A DNA stretch of 64,000 bases from Paenibacillus baekrokdamisoli (GCF_003945345.1 NZ_AP019308.1:6452001-6516000), one strand, 5' to 3'; positions 1 through 8,392 are shown, numbered from the stretch's first letter. The notes: generated by a model from the sequence alone, not told the origin. Program-made: numbers and translations.

Positions 1-1
1 T

Positions 2-256
2 CTAGAAGAGAATGGACAATACACGGTGATCGACTGGACGAACGGGCAACTGGGGGATCCTAGGTATGATCTGTCATGGGCTTGTCTGCTTCTGCGTATC
101 TATTTGAGCGAGAGCAAAAGCCTTACGTTTTTGTACAAATATCAAGAGGAAATGCCCGTAGCGACGGGGGAGTTGGAGATCTTTGAAGCGCTTGCCTGTC
201 TGAGGTGGCTACTTCTCGACCGAATCGCTGGAGTACCCAAACACGCGGATCGATGA
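2..256 (+). CDS. Aminoglycoside phosphotransferase-family protein, C-terminal part (5' end outside window)
   Basis: The frame is open from base 2 and ends at TGA 254-256, so the gene begins upstream of the window. The residues read V-I-D-W-T-N-G-Q-L-G-D-P-R-Y-D-L-S-W-A. This matches the Mg-binding IDW plus GDPxYDLxWA segment of the APH/choline kinase fold, which phosphorylates small hydroxylated substrates. Only this C-terminal lobe is present, so the HGDxxxxN catalytic loop cannot be checked. The substrate is not predictable. The GTG at 26 is internal and not a likely start. Confidence 0.7.
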   Translation, partial: LEENGQYTVIDWTNGQLGDPRYDLSWACLLLRIYLSESKSLTFLYKYQEEMPVATGELEIFEALACLRWLLLDRIAGVPKHADR

Positions 257-386
257 AGAAGGTAAGAAAAATCGTAAGGGACAATCGATTATTAAATGAG
301 AGTGTGCTGCTATAAGTTACGATTTCGAACAAGCGACAAAGCACCGCTTTTCTCCGACATCCTTATCTTAACCTGTATCCAGAATA

Positions 387-1262
387 GTGGTAAACTGGAT
401 GAATGAGGAAGGGGCGAGGGCTTTGCATACGAACCCAAAGCTGCGGCCGGGCAGTAAGTTCTTATGGCCGATTGTTGTGCTGTTGATTGCGGCAAGCTGG
501 ATCGGTAATGTTCGGTATTACCAATCCATGCAGCTGGAGAAACCGATCTTTTTGAAGCATTATATGATAGTAAACGGGAATCAGAGCGATCGGATCGAAT
601 TGACCTATTTAGAGAACAAAAAGAAAGGCAGGAAGGTAACGGGGATTCAGCTGGAGGAGCTCCCGATGCTTCGATTTCAAATCGATCCGCATCCGAATTC
701 TTACAGGCATCAAGTGCTCGGGAAGGCTTATGGCGAATGGAGAACCGAGGAAGCCGGGCAAATGGAGAAGGTACCAGTCACGATCAAAGAAGCCACGGTA
801 TATTATAGCGAAGGCCAGCCCGAAAAGGTGCCGATCGGGGAAATCAATGTGGTGTGGGATCAGAAGGAGAGCTTGCTGGAAATGTCGTCAAGCAGAGGCT
901 CCACAGACGGTACTGGCCAATACAGCGTAACCGTCAAGCAGCCTCTTACCTTGGAACAAGTCGATTACAGTTTCAGTGACAGGCTAAGTTCTATGTTCGA
1001 GCTGACAATGGCAGGCCGGGATAAACCGATTCCACAGCTGCCTATACGGCTAGCCGCCGGGGCCCCGTTGACGTTTAACTACAAATGGATCATACCGGAG
1101 AATACACCGGCAGCCTTCGAGGTGTATAAAACGTACATTTTGCTTACCTTCAAGACAGAGGACGGAAGAACGATATACGATCGCATTCCTACCAATTTCA
1201 ATCTTTACCTGAACGAGAAGCAAATCAAGCGGCTGGTTCGCTCCGGAGGTGAGCTTTCTTGA
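387..1262 (+). CDS. Membrane-anchored hypothetical protein
   Basis: A 291-residue protein with an N-terminal cytoplasmic stretch, one hydrophobic helix (about residues 27-43, LWPIVVLLIAASWIG) and a long extracellular-looking domain of mixed beta character. I do not recognise the family. The start is uncertain: GTG 387 opens the frame, ATG 399 is an alternative, and neither has a clear Shine-Dalgarno. It overlaps the next gene by 4 bp (TTGA), so the two are probably translationally coupled and may form a membrane pair. Confidence 0.6.
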   Translation: MVNWMNEEGARALHTNPKLRPGSKFLWPIVVLLIAASWIGNVRYYQSMQLEKPIFLKHYMIVNGNQSDRIELTYLENKKKGRKVTGIQLEELPMLRFQIDPHPNSYRHQVLGKAYGEWRTEEAGQMEKVPVTIKEATVYYSEGQPEKVPIGEINVVWDQKESLLEMSSSRGSTDGTGQYSVTVKQPLTLEQVDYSFSDRLSSMFELTMAGRDKPIPQLPIRLAAGAPLTFNYKWIIPENTPAAFEVYKTYILLTFKTEDGRTIYDRIPTNFNLYLNEKQIKRLVRSGGELS

Positions 1263-1861
1263 ACCCTTCCATGCGAAGCGCATTAAGGAGGCTCGGCTGG
1301 GGACTTGTATTTCCGCTCGTTGATCTTCATTTGGGATCCTTCGATGTTCTCCCGGATTTGATCGGATATATTATGATCCTTATAGCTTTAGGCCAGCTCG
1401 GAACCGTGGATATTAGCTTCAAAAAGGCAAGCTGGCTGGCGGCTGTCCTCATCTTCTTATCGTTGCCGCAGCTCATGGTCAAAACGAGCATTGACATCAA
1501 CCAGTTAACCACCGCACCGCTTGGCATGCATGCTTACATTCAAGGAACAGCCATTCTGCATGCTCTGCTCGCCTATTTGATCTTTCAAGGACTGTATGCG
1601 GTCGCGAGACCGATAGCTCCACCGGAGCTGCTGGATACCATTATCATCAGGCGGAAGCTCTACATGGTCGTGTTTGTTGCGCAGCTTATCTTTTATCCGT
1701 TTCTGTTGAATATAGAAGAAAGCTGGTCGATCATGCTCCTTTTCATCGGGATATTCCTTTTTATCGCGGAGCTGCTGTTGGTCCGGCTACCGTTTCGTTT
1801 ATCACATATAAGAAACATGCCTATAGATTATGGCGATAATCCAGGAACGGCACCGCTATAA
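1259..1861 (+). CDS. Multi-pass membrane protein, unknown function
   Basis: A 200-residue protein with about five or six hydrophobic helices. The TTG start at 1259 is chosen because GGAGGTGA sits 8-9 bases upstream and the start overlaps the stop of the preceding gene (TTGA). Other frames have nothing comparable. The sequence starts with a basic stretch, then a first helix ending in LVDLHLGSFDVLPDLIGY. I do not recognise a named family. Coupling with the upstream single-pass protein suggests a joint function. Confidence 0.65.
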   Translation: MNPSMRSALRRLGWGLVFPLVDLHLGSFDVLPDLIGYIMILIALGQLGTVDISFKKASWLAAVLIFLSLPQLMVKTSIDINQLTTAPLGMHAYIQGTAILHALLAYLIFQGLYAVARPIAPPELLDTIIIRRKLYMVVFVAQLIFYPFLLNIEESWSIMLLFIGIFLFIAELLLVRLPFRLSHIRNMPIDYGDNPGTAPL

Positions 1862-1953
1862 TGCAAAAACGAACCCTCTAGAGCAGGATCCCGGCGGTTC
1901 TTTTCAATTGCCCAAAATTAATGAGTGGGTAGTACACGGCTGTTGATTTAAAT

Positions 1954-2036
1954 TGTTGAACTAATGGGTAACTATAGTGGAGGAGCTTGCTACGTGGCGG
2001 CTTCTCTTTTCTATTGAAGTAACGGGCAGGATAGTT
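1954..2036 (+). repeat. TAACGGG-bounded dispersed repeat, copy A
   Basis: Reads TGTTGAACTAATGGGTAAC, then TATAGTGGAGGAGCTTGC, an interior, and ends TTGAAGTAACGGGCAGGATA. It shares both flanks and the GGAGCTTGC interior with copies at 8616-8696 and, on the minus strand, 35871-35963. The interior arms (GGAGCTTGC and GGCGGCTTCTC) can form a weak hairpin. Confidence 0.75.
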
Positions 2037-2135
2037 ACAAATAAAGGAATTATCTGCATCCTGAAGAATATCTAATTAGTTATATTGTTTGACTGCATAG
2101 AATACCTAAGAACAAGAGTGGATGGTGGTAATTGG

Positions 2136-2213
2136 ATGAAAGTAATAATTGGTGCAGGTCGGACAGAGTATGATGGTTGGCTCAGTACGCAGGAAGATGA
2201 GTTGAATTTATAA
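2136..2213 (+). pseudogene. N-terminal stub of a class I SAM-dependent methyltransferase
   Basis: ATG 2136 opens 25 codons (MKVIIGAG..TEYDGWLSTQ) and then TAA. The segment resembles the start of a Paenibacillus methyltransferase family of the form MKVIIGAGxTxxxGWxxTQxxELNLL. The rest of the protein, including the SAM motifs, is absent downstream, so this is a truncated remnant. Family assignment is from memory of the N-terminal pattern and is moderately sure. The rest of 2041-2416 contains no other gene I can support. Confidence 0.5.
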
Positions 2214-2416
2214 TAAAGAGTAATGCCTAAGCATTTATCGCTTCATAAAGTTATCGGGCAGTATAGCGTTGTAGTATAAGTCAAAAAATATTAAAGATAA
2301 ACTTTCTCATTTATAAGCAAAATGAAATGGTATTATTGGTAATTGGTAAGCATAATATTCGCCCGTAGTTTGGAAGGGCGAGACGAAGAAATATTATATT
2401 AGGCGGTGTACCTAAA

Positions 2417-3412
2417 TTGGAAAATAGTGTTACGTTCCATAAAATATTGACCGATTTAAATTTAGGCTCTTTCAAACTACAACCACAAAGGGTTTCTGGT
2501 GGTTATATGCATAAAATGTATTGTTTAGAGACCACTACAGGAAAATATGCAATAAAGCTATTAAACCCCGCTATTATGAAAAGGCCGGATGTATTCCGGA
2601 ATTATCAAAGGGCAGAGCGTTTAGAACGGGTATTGCAAGAAAACAAAATGCCCATTGTTCCGGCAATGGAGATAAATGGCCGCAAAATGCAGTGTATCGA
2701 AAATCAATATTACTACGTCTTTCCGTGGGTTGAAGGGAGAGCGCTTCATTGGGATGAAATAAAAAAGGAGCATTGTAAAATAGCGGGTGAACTCTTGGCT
2801 AAAATTCACAAAATCGAGCAGTTTGAGAAACCATTTGTCAGAGATGAAATTTGTATTGATTGGGGCGCATATATTGCCACGGCAAATACAGAGTGTCCAG
2901 AAATCGCAGACAAGTTAAATAGTTGTAGAGAAATCTTGTACGCTTGCCAAAAAGAATTTAATATGGCACTAAAAAAGATACCGGCTGTCACCTGTATCAA
3001 CAACGGCGATATGGACAGCAAAAATATTTTGTGGGTGGATGGAAATCCTTTTATTATTGATTTAGAATGTCTTGATTATGGAAATCCATTTTGGGATATG
3101 TATCAACTGGCTTTAAGTTGGTCGGGCTATGTGCTTTGCAGCATAGACTTTGAGTTATTAAAGGCGTTTATCGTATCCTATCATGAAGAGTACGGGAATG
3201 TTCAGGTTGATTGGGAAACGCTGTACGGCAGCGGCTTTGGTTGGCTTGAGTGGCTTGAATATAATATAAAAAGGGCTTTGATGATTGAATGTACAGATGA
3301 GGAAGAAAGACAAATGGGTATCAGCGAAGTCCACGAAACAATTCATCGTATCGTTTATTATCATTCTATAAAAGAAAAACTATTACAAAATTTGACAACA
3401 ATCTTTTGCTAA
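2417..3412 (+). CDS. APH-family phosphotransferase
   Basis: A 331-residue kinase-like protein of the aminoglycoside/homoserine phosphotransferase superfamily. Visible motifs are a Gly-rich N-lobe (RVSGGYMHKMY), KYAIKLLNP with the ATP-contacting lysine, the catalytic loop NNGDMDSKNILW (the usual HGD histidine is Asn), and IDLECLDYGNPFWDMYQLA with the Mg-binding Asp. The start is TTG 2417 with AGGCGGTG about 8 bases upstream. The substrate is unknown. The gene stands alone and is followed by a strong terminator. Confidence 0.8.
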   Translation: MENSVTFHKILTDLNLGSFKLQPQRVSGGYMHKMYCLETTTGKYAIKLLNPAIMKRPDVFRNYQRAERLERVLQENKMPIVPAMEINGRKMQCIENQYYYVFPWVEGRALHWDEIKKEHCKIAGELLAKIHKIEQFEKPFVRDEICIDWGAYIATANTECPEIADKLNSCREILYACQKEFNMALKKIPAVTCINNGDMDSKNILWVDGNPFIIDLECLDYGNPFWDMYQLALSWSGYVLCSIDFELLKAFIVSYHEEYGNVQVDWETLYGSGFGWLEWLEYNIKRALMIECTDEEERQMGISEVHETIHRIVYYHSIKEKLLQNLTTIFC

Positions 3413-3473
3413 AAATTATGAAAGCTTCAACTACCATGAAAATTAAAAGCTGGGAGTCGAAGAAAAGAGCAGC

Positions 3474-3503
3474 ACTAAAGAAGACGCGTCTCTTTGATTT
3501 TTT
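3474..3503 (+). terminator. Rho-independent terminator after the APH gene
   Basis: AAAGA-GACGCGTC-TCTTT forms a GC-cored stem at about 3477-3495, followed by ATTTTTT. Confidence 0.7.
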
Positions 3504-3541
3504 AAAAATATGAAGCGCCTAGGATATTGGTGATCCGTGGA

Positions 3542-4759
3542 TCAGGAGACTTCCGAAATGGTAACGTTGTAGCCTAAAGTTTCGAGTCTTCGAACCGAAT
3601 TCCGTACAATAGCTCCAAGTTTTTGTTTATCAAAATAATCTTCACCTAAGTCTACATACATTTCTTTTCTTGTCAGCAGATAATAAGCGATTCTCAGCAT
3701 GGCATGGGCCACAACAACAGCTGCTCTTTTTCTGCCTTTTCGTGCTAATGTTCGTCTGTACATAGCGCCAAGATAGTTTTTTGAAGCACCTACGGAGTGT
3801 GCGGCTTCTGTTAAGGCAGATTTTAAATATTTGTTTCCTTTCTTTCCTTTAGAGGATTTCCGTTTGCCTGCACTCTCATTATGTCCAGGTACGAGTGCTG
3901 CCCAAGAACATAAGTGAGCCGCACTTGGAAACTGTTCTTTAATGTTTGTTCCTATTTCAGCTAAGATTTGTTCAGCCATTCGAGTGGCAATTCCAGGGAT
4001 AGAGTCTAATCGCTCGATGTCTTCTTGATCTGAAATAACTCTCTGGGCAACCTCTTGATCTAACCTCTCAATTTGTTCGGTGAGGAAGTCAATGTGACCT
4101 AAAATGGTTTTAAGCATCATGCGTTGATGAGGATTAACGTAACCTCGAAGAGCGAGCTCAAGTTCATCTTTCTTCTTTTTCAGCGTTCGCCGAGCGAAGC
4201 TTGCTAATTTCTCCGGATCTTCTTCACCGTCTGCGATGGCGTGAAGCATGTCCTTAGATGAGACACCCATAATATCTGAAACCACAGACCCAAGCTTGAT
4301 ATTTGCTCCTTCTAACACTTTTTGAATCCGATTATGTTGTCTAGCTCGTTCTTCAATGATGCTTCGGCGATAACGAACTAGTTCTCGCAGTTCCCTTTGG
4401 TAACGGTTCGGAATGAAGCTTGCCTTTAGCAGCCCATGACGAAGAAGTTGGGCTATCCATTCCGCATCTTTCACATCCGTTTTACGTCCGGGGAGAGCTT
4501 TCATATGCTGAGCATTTACAACTAAAAATTCAATATCTTCAGCTTCTAATAGGTTAACTATTGGCTTCCAGAATACGCCTGTACTCTCCATCGCTACGTG
4601 GGTACAACCATGCTTTTTAATCCAGTCAATTAATTGGAGTAGAAATACGGTTTTAGTAGAGAACGTTTGAATCTCCTTTCCTTCGGGTGTCATTGTACAT
4701 GCAGTAATGGAATCCTTATGAACATCCATGCCACATGCGCGCTCAATGAGTATATCCAT
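3542..4759 (-). CDS. IS110-family transposase
   Basis: A DEDD/RuvC-type recombinase of about 405 residues. N-terminal catalytic motifs are visible: GMDVHKDSI (Asp), AMESTGVFW (Glu), then GRKTDVKDAEWIAQLL (paired Asp). The C-terminal Transposase_20 part shows LDSIPGIATRMAEQILAEIG and SKGKKGNKYLKSAL with the conserved serine region. The frame opens 48 bases earlier, but ATG 4759 (MDILIERACGMDVHK) has AGAAAGGAC upstream and the usual family N-terminus, so I start there. The gene appears intact and is probably still functional. Confidence 0.92.
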   Translation of the reverse strand: MDILIERACGMDVHKDSITACTMTPEGKEIQTFSTKTVFLLQLIDWIKKHGCTHVAMESTGVFWKPIVNLLEAEDIEFLVVNAQHMKALPGRKTDVKDAEWIAQLLRHGLLKASFIPNRYQRELRELVRYRRSIIEERARQHNRIQKVLEGANIKLGSVVSDIMGVSSKDMLHAIADGEEDPEKLASFARRTLKKKKDELELALRGYVNPHQRMMLKTILGHIDFLTEQIERLDQEVAQRVISDQEDIERLDSIPGIATRMAEQILAEIGTNIKEQFPSAAHLCSWAALVPGHNESAGKRKSSKGKKGNKYLKSALTEAAHSVGASKNYLGAMYRRTLARKGRKRAAVVVAHAMLRIAYYLLTRKEMYVDLGEDYFDKQKLGAIVRNSVRRLETLGYNVTISEVS

Positions 4760-5005
4760 TGAAATTGTCCTTTCTACGGCTTTGAATATTGGGGGCTGGT
4801 GCAACAACCAAAATAGGATTAATCTACCATGAGTGCTTCCCGAAGGAGCGACATTCTGTGATGCACCGTGGTCGGTGGAGTCAGACTAACGGATGGGCTC
4901 TAAGGCACCATAGTTGATCGACCTTCCTCACCCAGCCGTAGTAGAAGTATTGACGGATTTCATCCATTTTCATCCTCTGTGGTGCAGCGCTGGTCTTGCG
5001 CTGCA
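4760..5005 (-). ncRNA. Candidate bridge-RNA region of the IS110 element
   Basis: In IS110-group elements the non-coding stretch upstream of the transposase encodes a bridge RNA that pairs with donor and target DNA. This stretch of about 245 bp has no credible ORF and several self-complementary segments, for example GCAGCGC/GCGCTGC at 4984-5004. The assignment rests on position and family knowledge only. I could not fold it or align it with sibling copies. Confidence 0.35.
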
Positions 5006-5010
5006 TGAAT

Positions 5011-5098
5011 GGCTAACGGGAAACGATAGTTGAATGATATACATTGATGAGCAGGCGCTTCGGTAGCCTGCTCATTTTATTAAGCTAACGGGCAGAAT
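5011..5098 (+). repeat. TAACGGG-bounded repeat, copy D with a different interior
   Basis: Left flank GGCTAACGGGAAACGATAGT and right flank TTAAGCTAACGGGCAGAAT match copies A and B. The interior instead is ATGAGCAGGCGCTTCGGTA followed by GCCTGCTCAT (5047-5075), a strong hairpin with its own downstream T-run, which could act as a terminator. Confidence 0.65.
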
Positions 5099-5102
5099 TA
5101 CG

Positions 5103-5172
5103 CAATAACTTCGAGAATACTACCATTAAGGTAGTCGCGAATTTTCGAAATTCGTTAAATAAGACGTTATAC
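5103..5172 (+). repeat. attC-like site to the left of the orphan cassette
   Basis: CAATAAC at 5103-5109 opens an imperfect palindrome whose inner arms are ACTACC/GGTAGT around ATTAA. It closes with GTTATAC at 5166-5172. What follows (ATACGCAATTCTCGAAAGG) is complementary to the arm at 5788-5817 downstream of the next gene, as expected for the start of an integron-type cassette. Confidence 0.6.
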
Positions 5173-5196
5173 GCAATTCTCGAAAGGCGGAAAGAC

Positions 5197-5766
5197 ATGA
5201 AGAAAGACGAATTAACTTTGAAATCGATAGTTCAACAGAAATTTGTTGGAGAATACTATCCTTACAATCTTGAACAGAAAAATGATGAAGAGATCGATTC
5301 ATATATTAATAATTTAGTTGGCGGTTTAAGTTCGATAAAAAATTTGAAAGTCGAAGCAGATTTTAATAACTATGGAAGTGGATATGCTTCATTTGTAAAT
5401 ATCTTCTGCTATAAGAAAGATGGATCGTCAACAGAAATCATTAAAGGGCATACAACCATCAATGGTATTTTGCTGTATGTGTGCAGACACGCACCCGTCG
5501 CTGCGTATGGGCGAAGTCAAGTTAGACGACATTCACATGGAGGAAGTCATGAATTTTTAACTACAAAATTAATAGCAACAGTACCTACTGGAGAATGGAT
5601 GGAAATAGAGAATAGGATAAAGGAACAATTGGAAAATTATCATTTTGGAATTCTAAGTAAAGATTATCTTGAAGAACCAATAGATTTTAATATATCTATT
5701 CCAACAATTATTAATGAAGACGAAAGTTATAAGATTTTTGACTGTTTCTTTTTCTGGGAAGATTAA
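5197..5766 (+). CDS. Hypothetical protein carried by an orphan gene cassette
   Basis: A 189-residue AT-rich gene of unknown family. It starts at ATG 5197 behind AAAGGCGGAAAG, and the start lies 25 bases inside the left cassette boundary. The centre of the protein is rich in His, Arg and Gly (RRHSHGGSHE near residues 108-117). It ends in an aromatic, acidic tail (FDCFFFWED). Both sides carry matching attC-like arms, so it looks like a single cassette separated from the main array at 49-54 kb. Confidence 0.65.
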   Translation: MKKDELTLKSIVQQKFVGEYYPYNLEQKNDEEIDSYINNLVGGLSSIKNLKVEADFNNYGSGYASFVNIFCYKKDGSSTEIIKGHTTINGILLYVCRHAPVAAYGRSQVRRHSHGGSHEFLTTKLIATVPTGEWMEIENRIKEQLENYHFGILSKDYLEEPIDFNISIPTIINEDESYKIFDCFFFWED

Positions 5767-5786
5767 TTATTTGAATGCTCAACAAG

Positions 5787-5835
5787 AAGTCGAGAACTGT
5801 GTATAACATCATATTCACGCTTCGGGCCATTCAGC
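5787..5835 (+). repeat. Truncated attC-like site to the right of the orphan cassette
   Basis: AAGTCGAGAACTGTGTATAAC, then ATCATATTCACGCTTCGGGCC, is the left half of the same site type as in the 49-54 kb array (TATAACACCGTATTCACGCTGCGGGC). The right half is missing and replaced by a TAACGGG-like repeat start (CTAAAGGGTAACGCTAGTG, 5834-5852). Confidence 0.65.
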
Positions 5836-5915
5836 TAAAGGGTAACGCTAGTGCAGAAAAGAGATTAAACCTCTCAATAAACTAGATTTATTAGGATTAT
5901 TGGGAGGGTTTTACT

Positions 5916-5990
5916 ATGAAGTTGAGTGAATTACGGAAGCAGTATGAAGCGGCAGTGCGTAGACGAGATCTGTATCGTAGATTCTTTTAA
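5916..5990 (+). CDS. Very short ORF, possible gene fragment
   Basis: ATG 5916 with a good GGGAGG ribosome-binding site opens 24 codons (MKLSELRKQYEAAVRRRDLYRRFF) before TAA. It may be a real small basic peptide or the start of a lost gene. No family is recognised. Confidence 0.25.
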   Translation: MKLSELRKQYEAAVRRRDLYRRFF

Positions 5991-6010
5991 AGTGCCTCAG
6001 TTGAAGGTAG

Positions 6011-6412
6011 TTGGTATGTGTTAAAGACGGACGGATTTTACCAAATGTCAGGGAAAAGCAAATAGAATTAGAGAAATTACTTAAAATCCATGTATTAACC
6101 GCTGATAGTAACGGTAGTGCCGCTAGAGAATGTGAGGGACTGCCCGTGGAGCTGCACGTTATCGGTCAGGATGACCAACGGGAGGAGAAAAGAAGTTTTG
6201 TTCGTAAGATTGCACCAGGTGTTGCTGTTATGGGTAACGGGGTAAATGATGAGTTAATGTTTCGTCAAGCCGATCTTTCAATCGCTGTAATAGGGAAAGA
6301 AGGCTGTGCAACGGCGACGTTAATGGCTAGTAAAATAGTCGTCACAGACGTAATTGATGGATTGGATTTGTTATTCATGCATCATCGGCTCATTCCAACG
6401 CTCAGAAAATAA
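6011..6412 (+). pseudogene. Soluble P-type-ATPase-like HAD hydrolase missing its catalytic N-terminus
   Basis: The 133 residues align with the cytosolic HAD/soluble P-type ATPase family: DGRILPNV, then IHVLTADSNGSA, later VAVMGNGVNDELMFRQADLSIAVIGKEG. The family's N-terminal DxNGT-type nucleophile segment is missing, and an in-frame TAG lies immediately upstream at 6008-6010. The listed TTG 6011 is therefore internal. The product would lack the phospho-accepting Asp and is probably inactive. Confidence 0.65.
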
Positions 6413-6430
6413 GCGGTGATCTTTATTTAA

Positions 6431-6480
6431 ATAGGCTAAGCTAGAGATACTCCCGCAGAGCTAGCTTAGCCTATTTGTTT
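6431..6480 (+). terminator. Strong terminator hairpin
   Basis: ATAGGCTAAGCTAG (6431-6444) pairs perfectly with CTAGCTTAGCCTAT (6461-6474) and is followed by TTGTTT. It could work in both directions. Confidence 0.75.
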
Positions 6481-6539
6481 ATTCCGAGGGACGGATAACG
6501 AGAGTTTAAAAGTATTAGAAAAAAAGGTGAGCGAAAAAA

Positions 6540-6977
6540 ATGAATACTCAGACTGATTACGAAATTTCAAAAGTTAGGCTATTGATGAATAGCACGAACC
6601 AGGTAATTGGAGAATTGATATTGTTCGAAGAATCTCCGAATGATCAAGAAATGGTCCTTCTGAAATTGACTTTTGACGGTAACAAAATGATCAGTCAAAG
6701 CGAAAATTACTTTACTGCTTTGCAGAGTCTAAGAAGGGATCTCGAGGAGAGAAATACTCAAATCTTATGCAATGGGGCAGCTATTAACGTTTATCCATCC
6801 ACCATGTAATTATCAATGGGGGTTGCTAGGACGGCTTATAAATTACATCTAGGGGTTTCAGCTAAAATAGCAGATATAGTTGATATTTTCGAATGCAATG
6901 AAGAGTTGATTTTCGTATCGGTTTCCGAGCAATCGAATTATTATCAACGATGGATCAAAAGTATTCTAAGTCGATAG
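6540..6977 (+). pseudogene. Hypothetical protein gene interrupted by an in-frame TAA
   Basis: ATG 6540 behind AAAAAGGTGAGCG opens 89 codons ending INVYPSTM, then TAA at 6807-6809. The same frame continues at once as LSMGVARTAYKLHLGVSAK through to TAG 6975-6977. The join INVYPSxM-xxMGxxxxAYKL resembles one continuous domain of a widespread uncharacterised family, so I read it as a single nonsense mutation in a protein of about 145 residues. Sequencing error or readthrough cannot be excluded. Confidence 0.6.
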
Positions 6978-6981
6978 TTCA

Positions 6982-7569
6982 TTAACGGGTAACAATAGAT
7001 TGGGGATCGTAAAGCATTTGAGCACGAACAGAGTCTATTGGTATATTCAAAGGTATCTCTAGGAAATATTCTAACTGCCATATCTGAGTTTTTTGAGCCT
7101 GACGGCTCGTAGGATTGTCCCAAGGTGGGTAAACACGTATTGCTCTTTTACCACCTTTACCTTTATTGGATACTATATCCTGATCACATAGAACAGCTTT
7201 TGGAAATACAAAATGACCAAAGTTACTACCTTTTCGTGTACTAATAACGAAGAAATCGACTGGATCTGATATATCATATGGTTGGATCGGTCCATTCCCA
7301 ACTCTCTCCCATAAAGTCACAAATTGACCGACCTTTGTAGGAGTGATTCTTGCGACACGAAATCTAATGGAGAGAGCATTCAAGTTAAATACATATGCCC
7401 CATATTCAGCATTTTGTGCTTCTGCGAGTGGTCGAGAGTAATCAAATCTGCACGGGTTATAAACAAGATCCTTGGTGGCAAGTAGGTCACTATGAATGGT
7501 GTCAGAGGAAGTCCAAGAATTTTGATCGCTAGGGCATACTTCTGAAAAGTCTCGATTTCTTTCATCCAT
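6982..7569 (-). CDS. mepB: MepB-family protein
   Basis: The core residues are typical of MepB: AEYGAYVFNLNALSIRFRVA, ITPTKVGQFVTLWER, GHFVFPKAVL, then RVYPPWDNPTSRQAQKTQIWQ. MepB is encoded with the MepA efflux pump in Staphylococcus, but its own function is unknown. I choose ATG 7569 (MDERNRDF) because a GGAGG lies about 10 bases upstream; the frame is open 22 codons further. The stop codon lies in a TAACGGG-type motif (6981-6992). No efflux gene is adjacent here. Confidence 0.75.
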   Translation of the reverse strand: MDERNRDFSEVCPSDQNSWTSSDTIHSDLLATKDLVYNPCRFDYSRPLAEAQNAEYGAYVFNLNALSIRFRVARITPTKVGQFVTLWERVGNGPIQPYDISDPVDFFVISTRKGSNFGHFVFPKAVLCDQDIVSNKGKGGKRAIRVYPPWDNPTSRQAQKTQIWQLEYFLEIPLNIPIDSVRAQMLYDPQSIVTR

Positions 7570-7841
7570 CTGTTCAAATCCTCCATTTGAGTCCCTATGT
7601 TGCAAGCCATTGTTGCTCTTAATGTTCACTATCATAATGTAATCATTGCTAGTTCACAAGCTCACTTCAGCAAATGGAACACAACTAATTCAACATCATG
7701 TAGGCTGCCCGGCGGGAAGCTCTAGCAGGAGGCGTTACGGATGATTCAGAACGATACGATCACAAAATAAATGAATAACCTTTAATTAATAATAGTGATA
7801 CCGTAAAATTAGCGTAACTGTAAAAAATGGAGGTAGCAATC

Positions 7842-8171
7842 GTGGTTACAATTGAGGATTTTATGAAATTAGATATCCGTGTCGGTACTGTAATTAAAGC
7901 AGAGCCGTTTCCAGAAGCTCGAAAACCTGCAATAAAATTAGAAATTGATTTTGGTGAGATTGGTATTAAATGCTCTTCGGCTCAGATTACACAAAGATAT
8001 GAATCAGAACAACTTATTGGACGACAAGTAATCGCAGTAATGAATTTTCCTGTTAGACGTATCGCGGGTTTTAAATCTGAGGTGTTGGTAATCGGTGGTG
8101 TTCCAGAAGAAGGTGATGTGGTTCTCTTAAAACCAGATGAACCTGTTAAAAACGGTACACCAATTGCTTGA
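7842..8171 (+). CDS. csaA: CsaA-type tRNA-binding-domain chaperone
   Basis: A 109-residue single OB-fold protein. It begins TIEDFMKLDIRVGTVIKAE and contains KLEIDFGEIGIKCSSAQIT and FPVRRIAGFKSEVLVIGG, all typical of CsaA, a dimeric secretion-associated chaperone related to the EMAP II/tRNA-binding domain. An ATG at 7827 is in frame but overlaps the GGAGG at 7829-7833. GTG 7842 has correct spacing and the family N-terminus. Confidence 0.9.
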   Translation: MVTIEDFMKLDIRVGTVIKAEPFPEARKPAIKLEIDFGEIGIKCSSAQITQRYESEQLIGRQVIAVMNFPVRRIAGFKSEVLVIGGVPEEGDVVLLKPDEPVKNGTPIA

Positions 8172-8392
8172 GGCATTAGCGGAGCATCCTGGACAAGTCC
8201 GCATAAATTGCGGGCTTATTTAGTTATCGGATCAAGCTCATGTCATTTGGCGATGAGTGCACCCTCAAACTAGACATAGACGCACAGGCTATACTCGTCG
8301 CGTCTAGGCTAATGGCAGCGCGAGCCAAGCTTGGACATGCCTCAGAGATTCATTTCTCCAGATTCGGTTGAGCGAGATGGCCAATCGAGCAT

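Larger units (their letters stand above)
3541..5005 (-). mobile_element. IS110-family insertion sequence (ends approximate)
   Basis: The element consists of the IS110 transposase gene plus about 245 bp of non-coding DNA upstream of it. IS110-family elements lack terminal inverted repeats, so the exact ends cannot be fixed from one copy. The left end is set just outside the stop codon. The right end is set at a small palindrome, GCAGCGC-N7-GCGCTGC (4984-5004), which directly abuts the TAACGGG repeat beginning at 5011. Confidence 0.55.

Noticed and set aside
1862..1905. Terminator after the membrane protein pair
   Set aside because: GAACC...GGTTC with TTTTC is only a 5-bp stem with a long loop; too weak to call.
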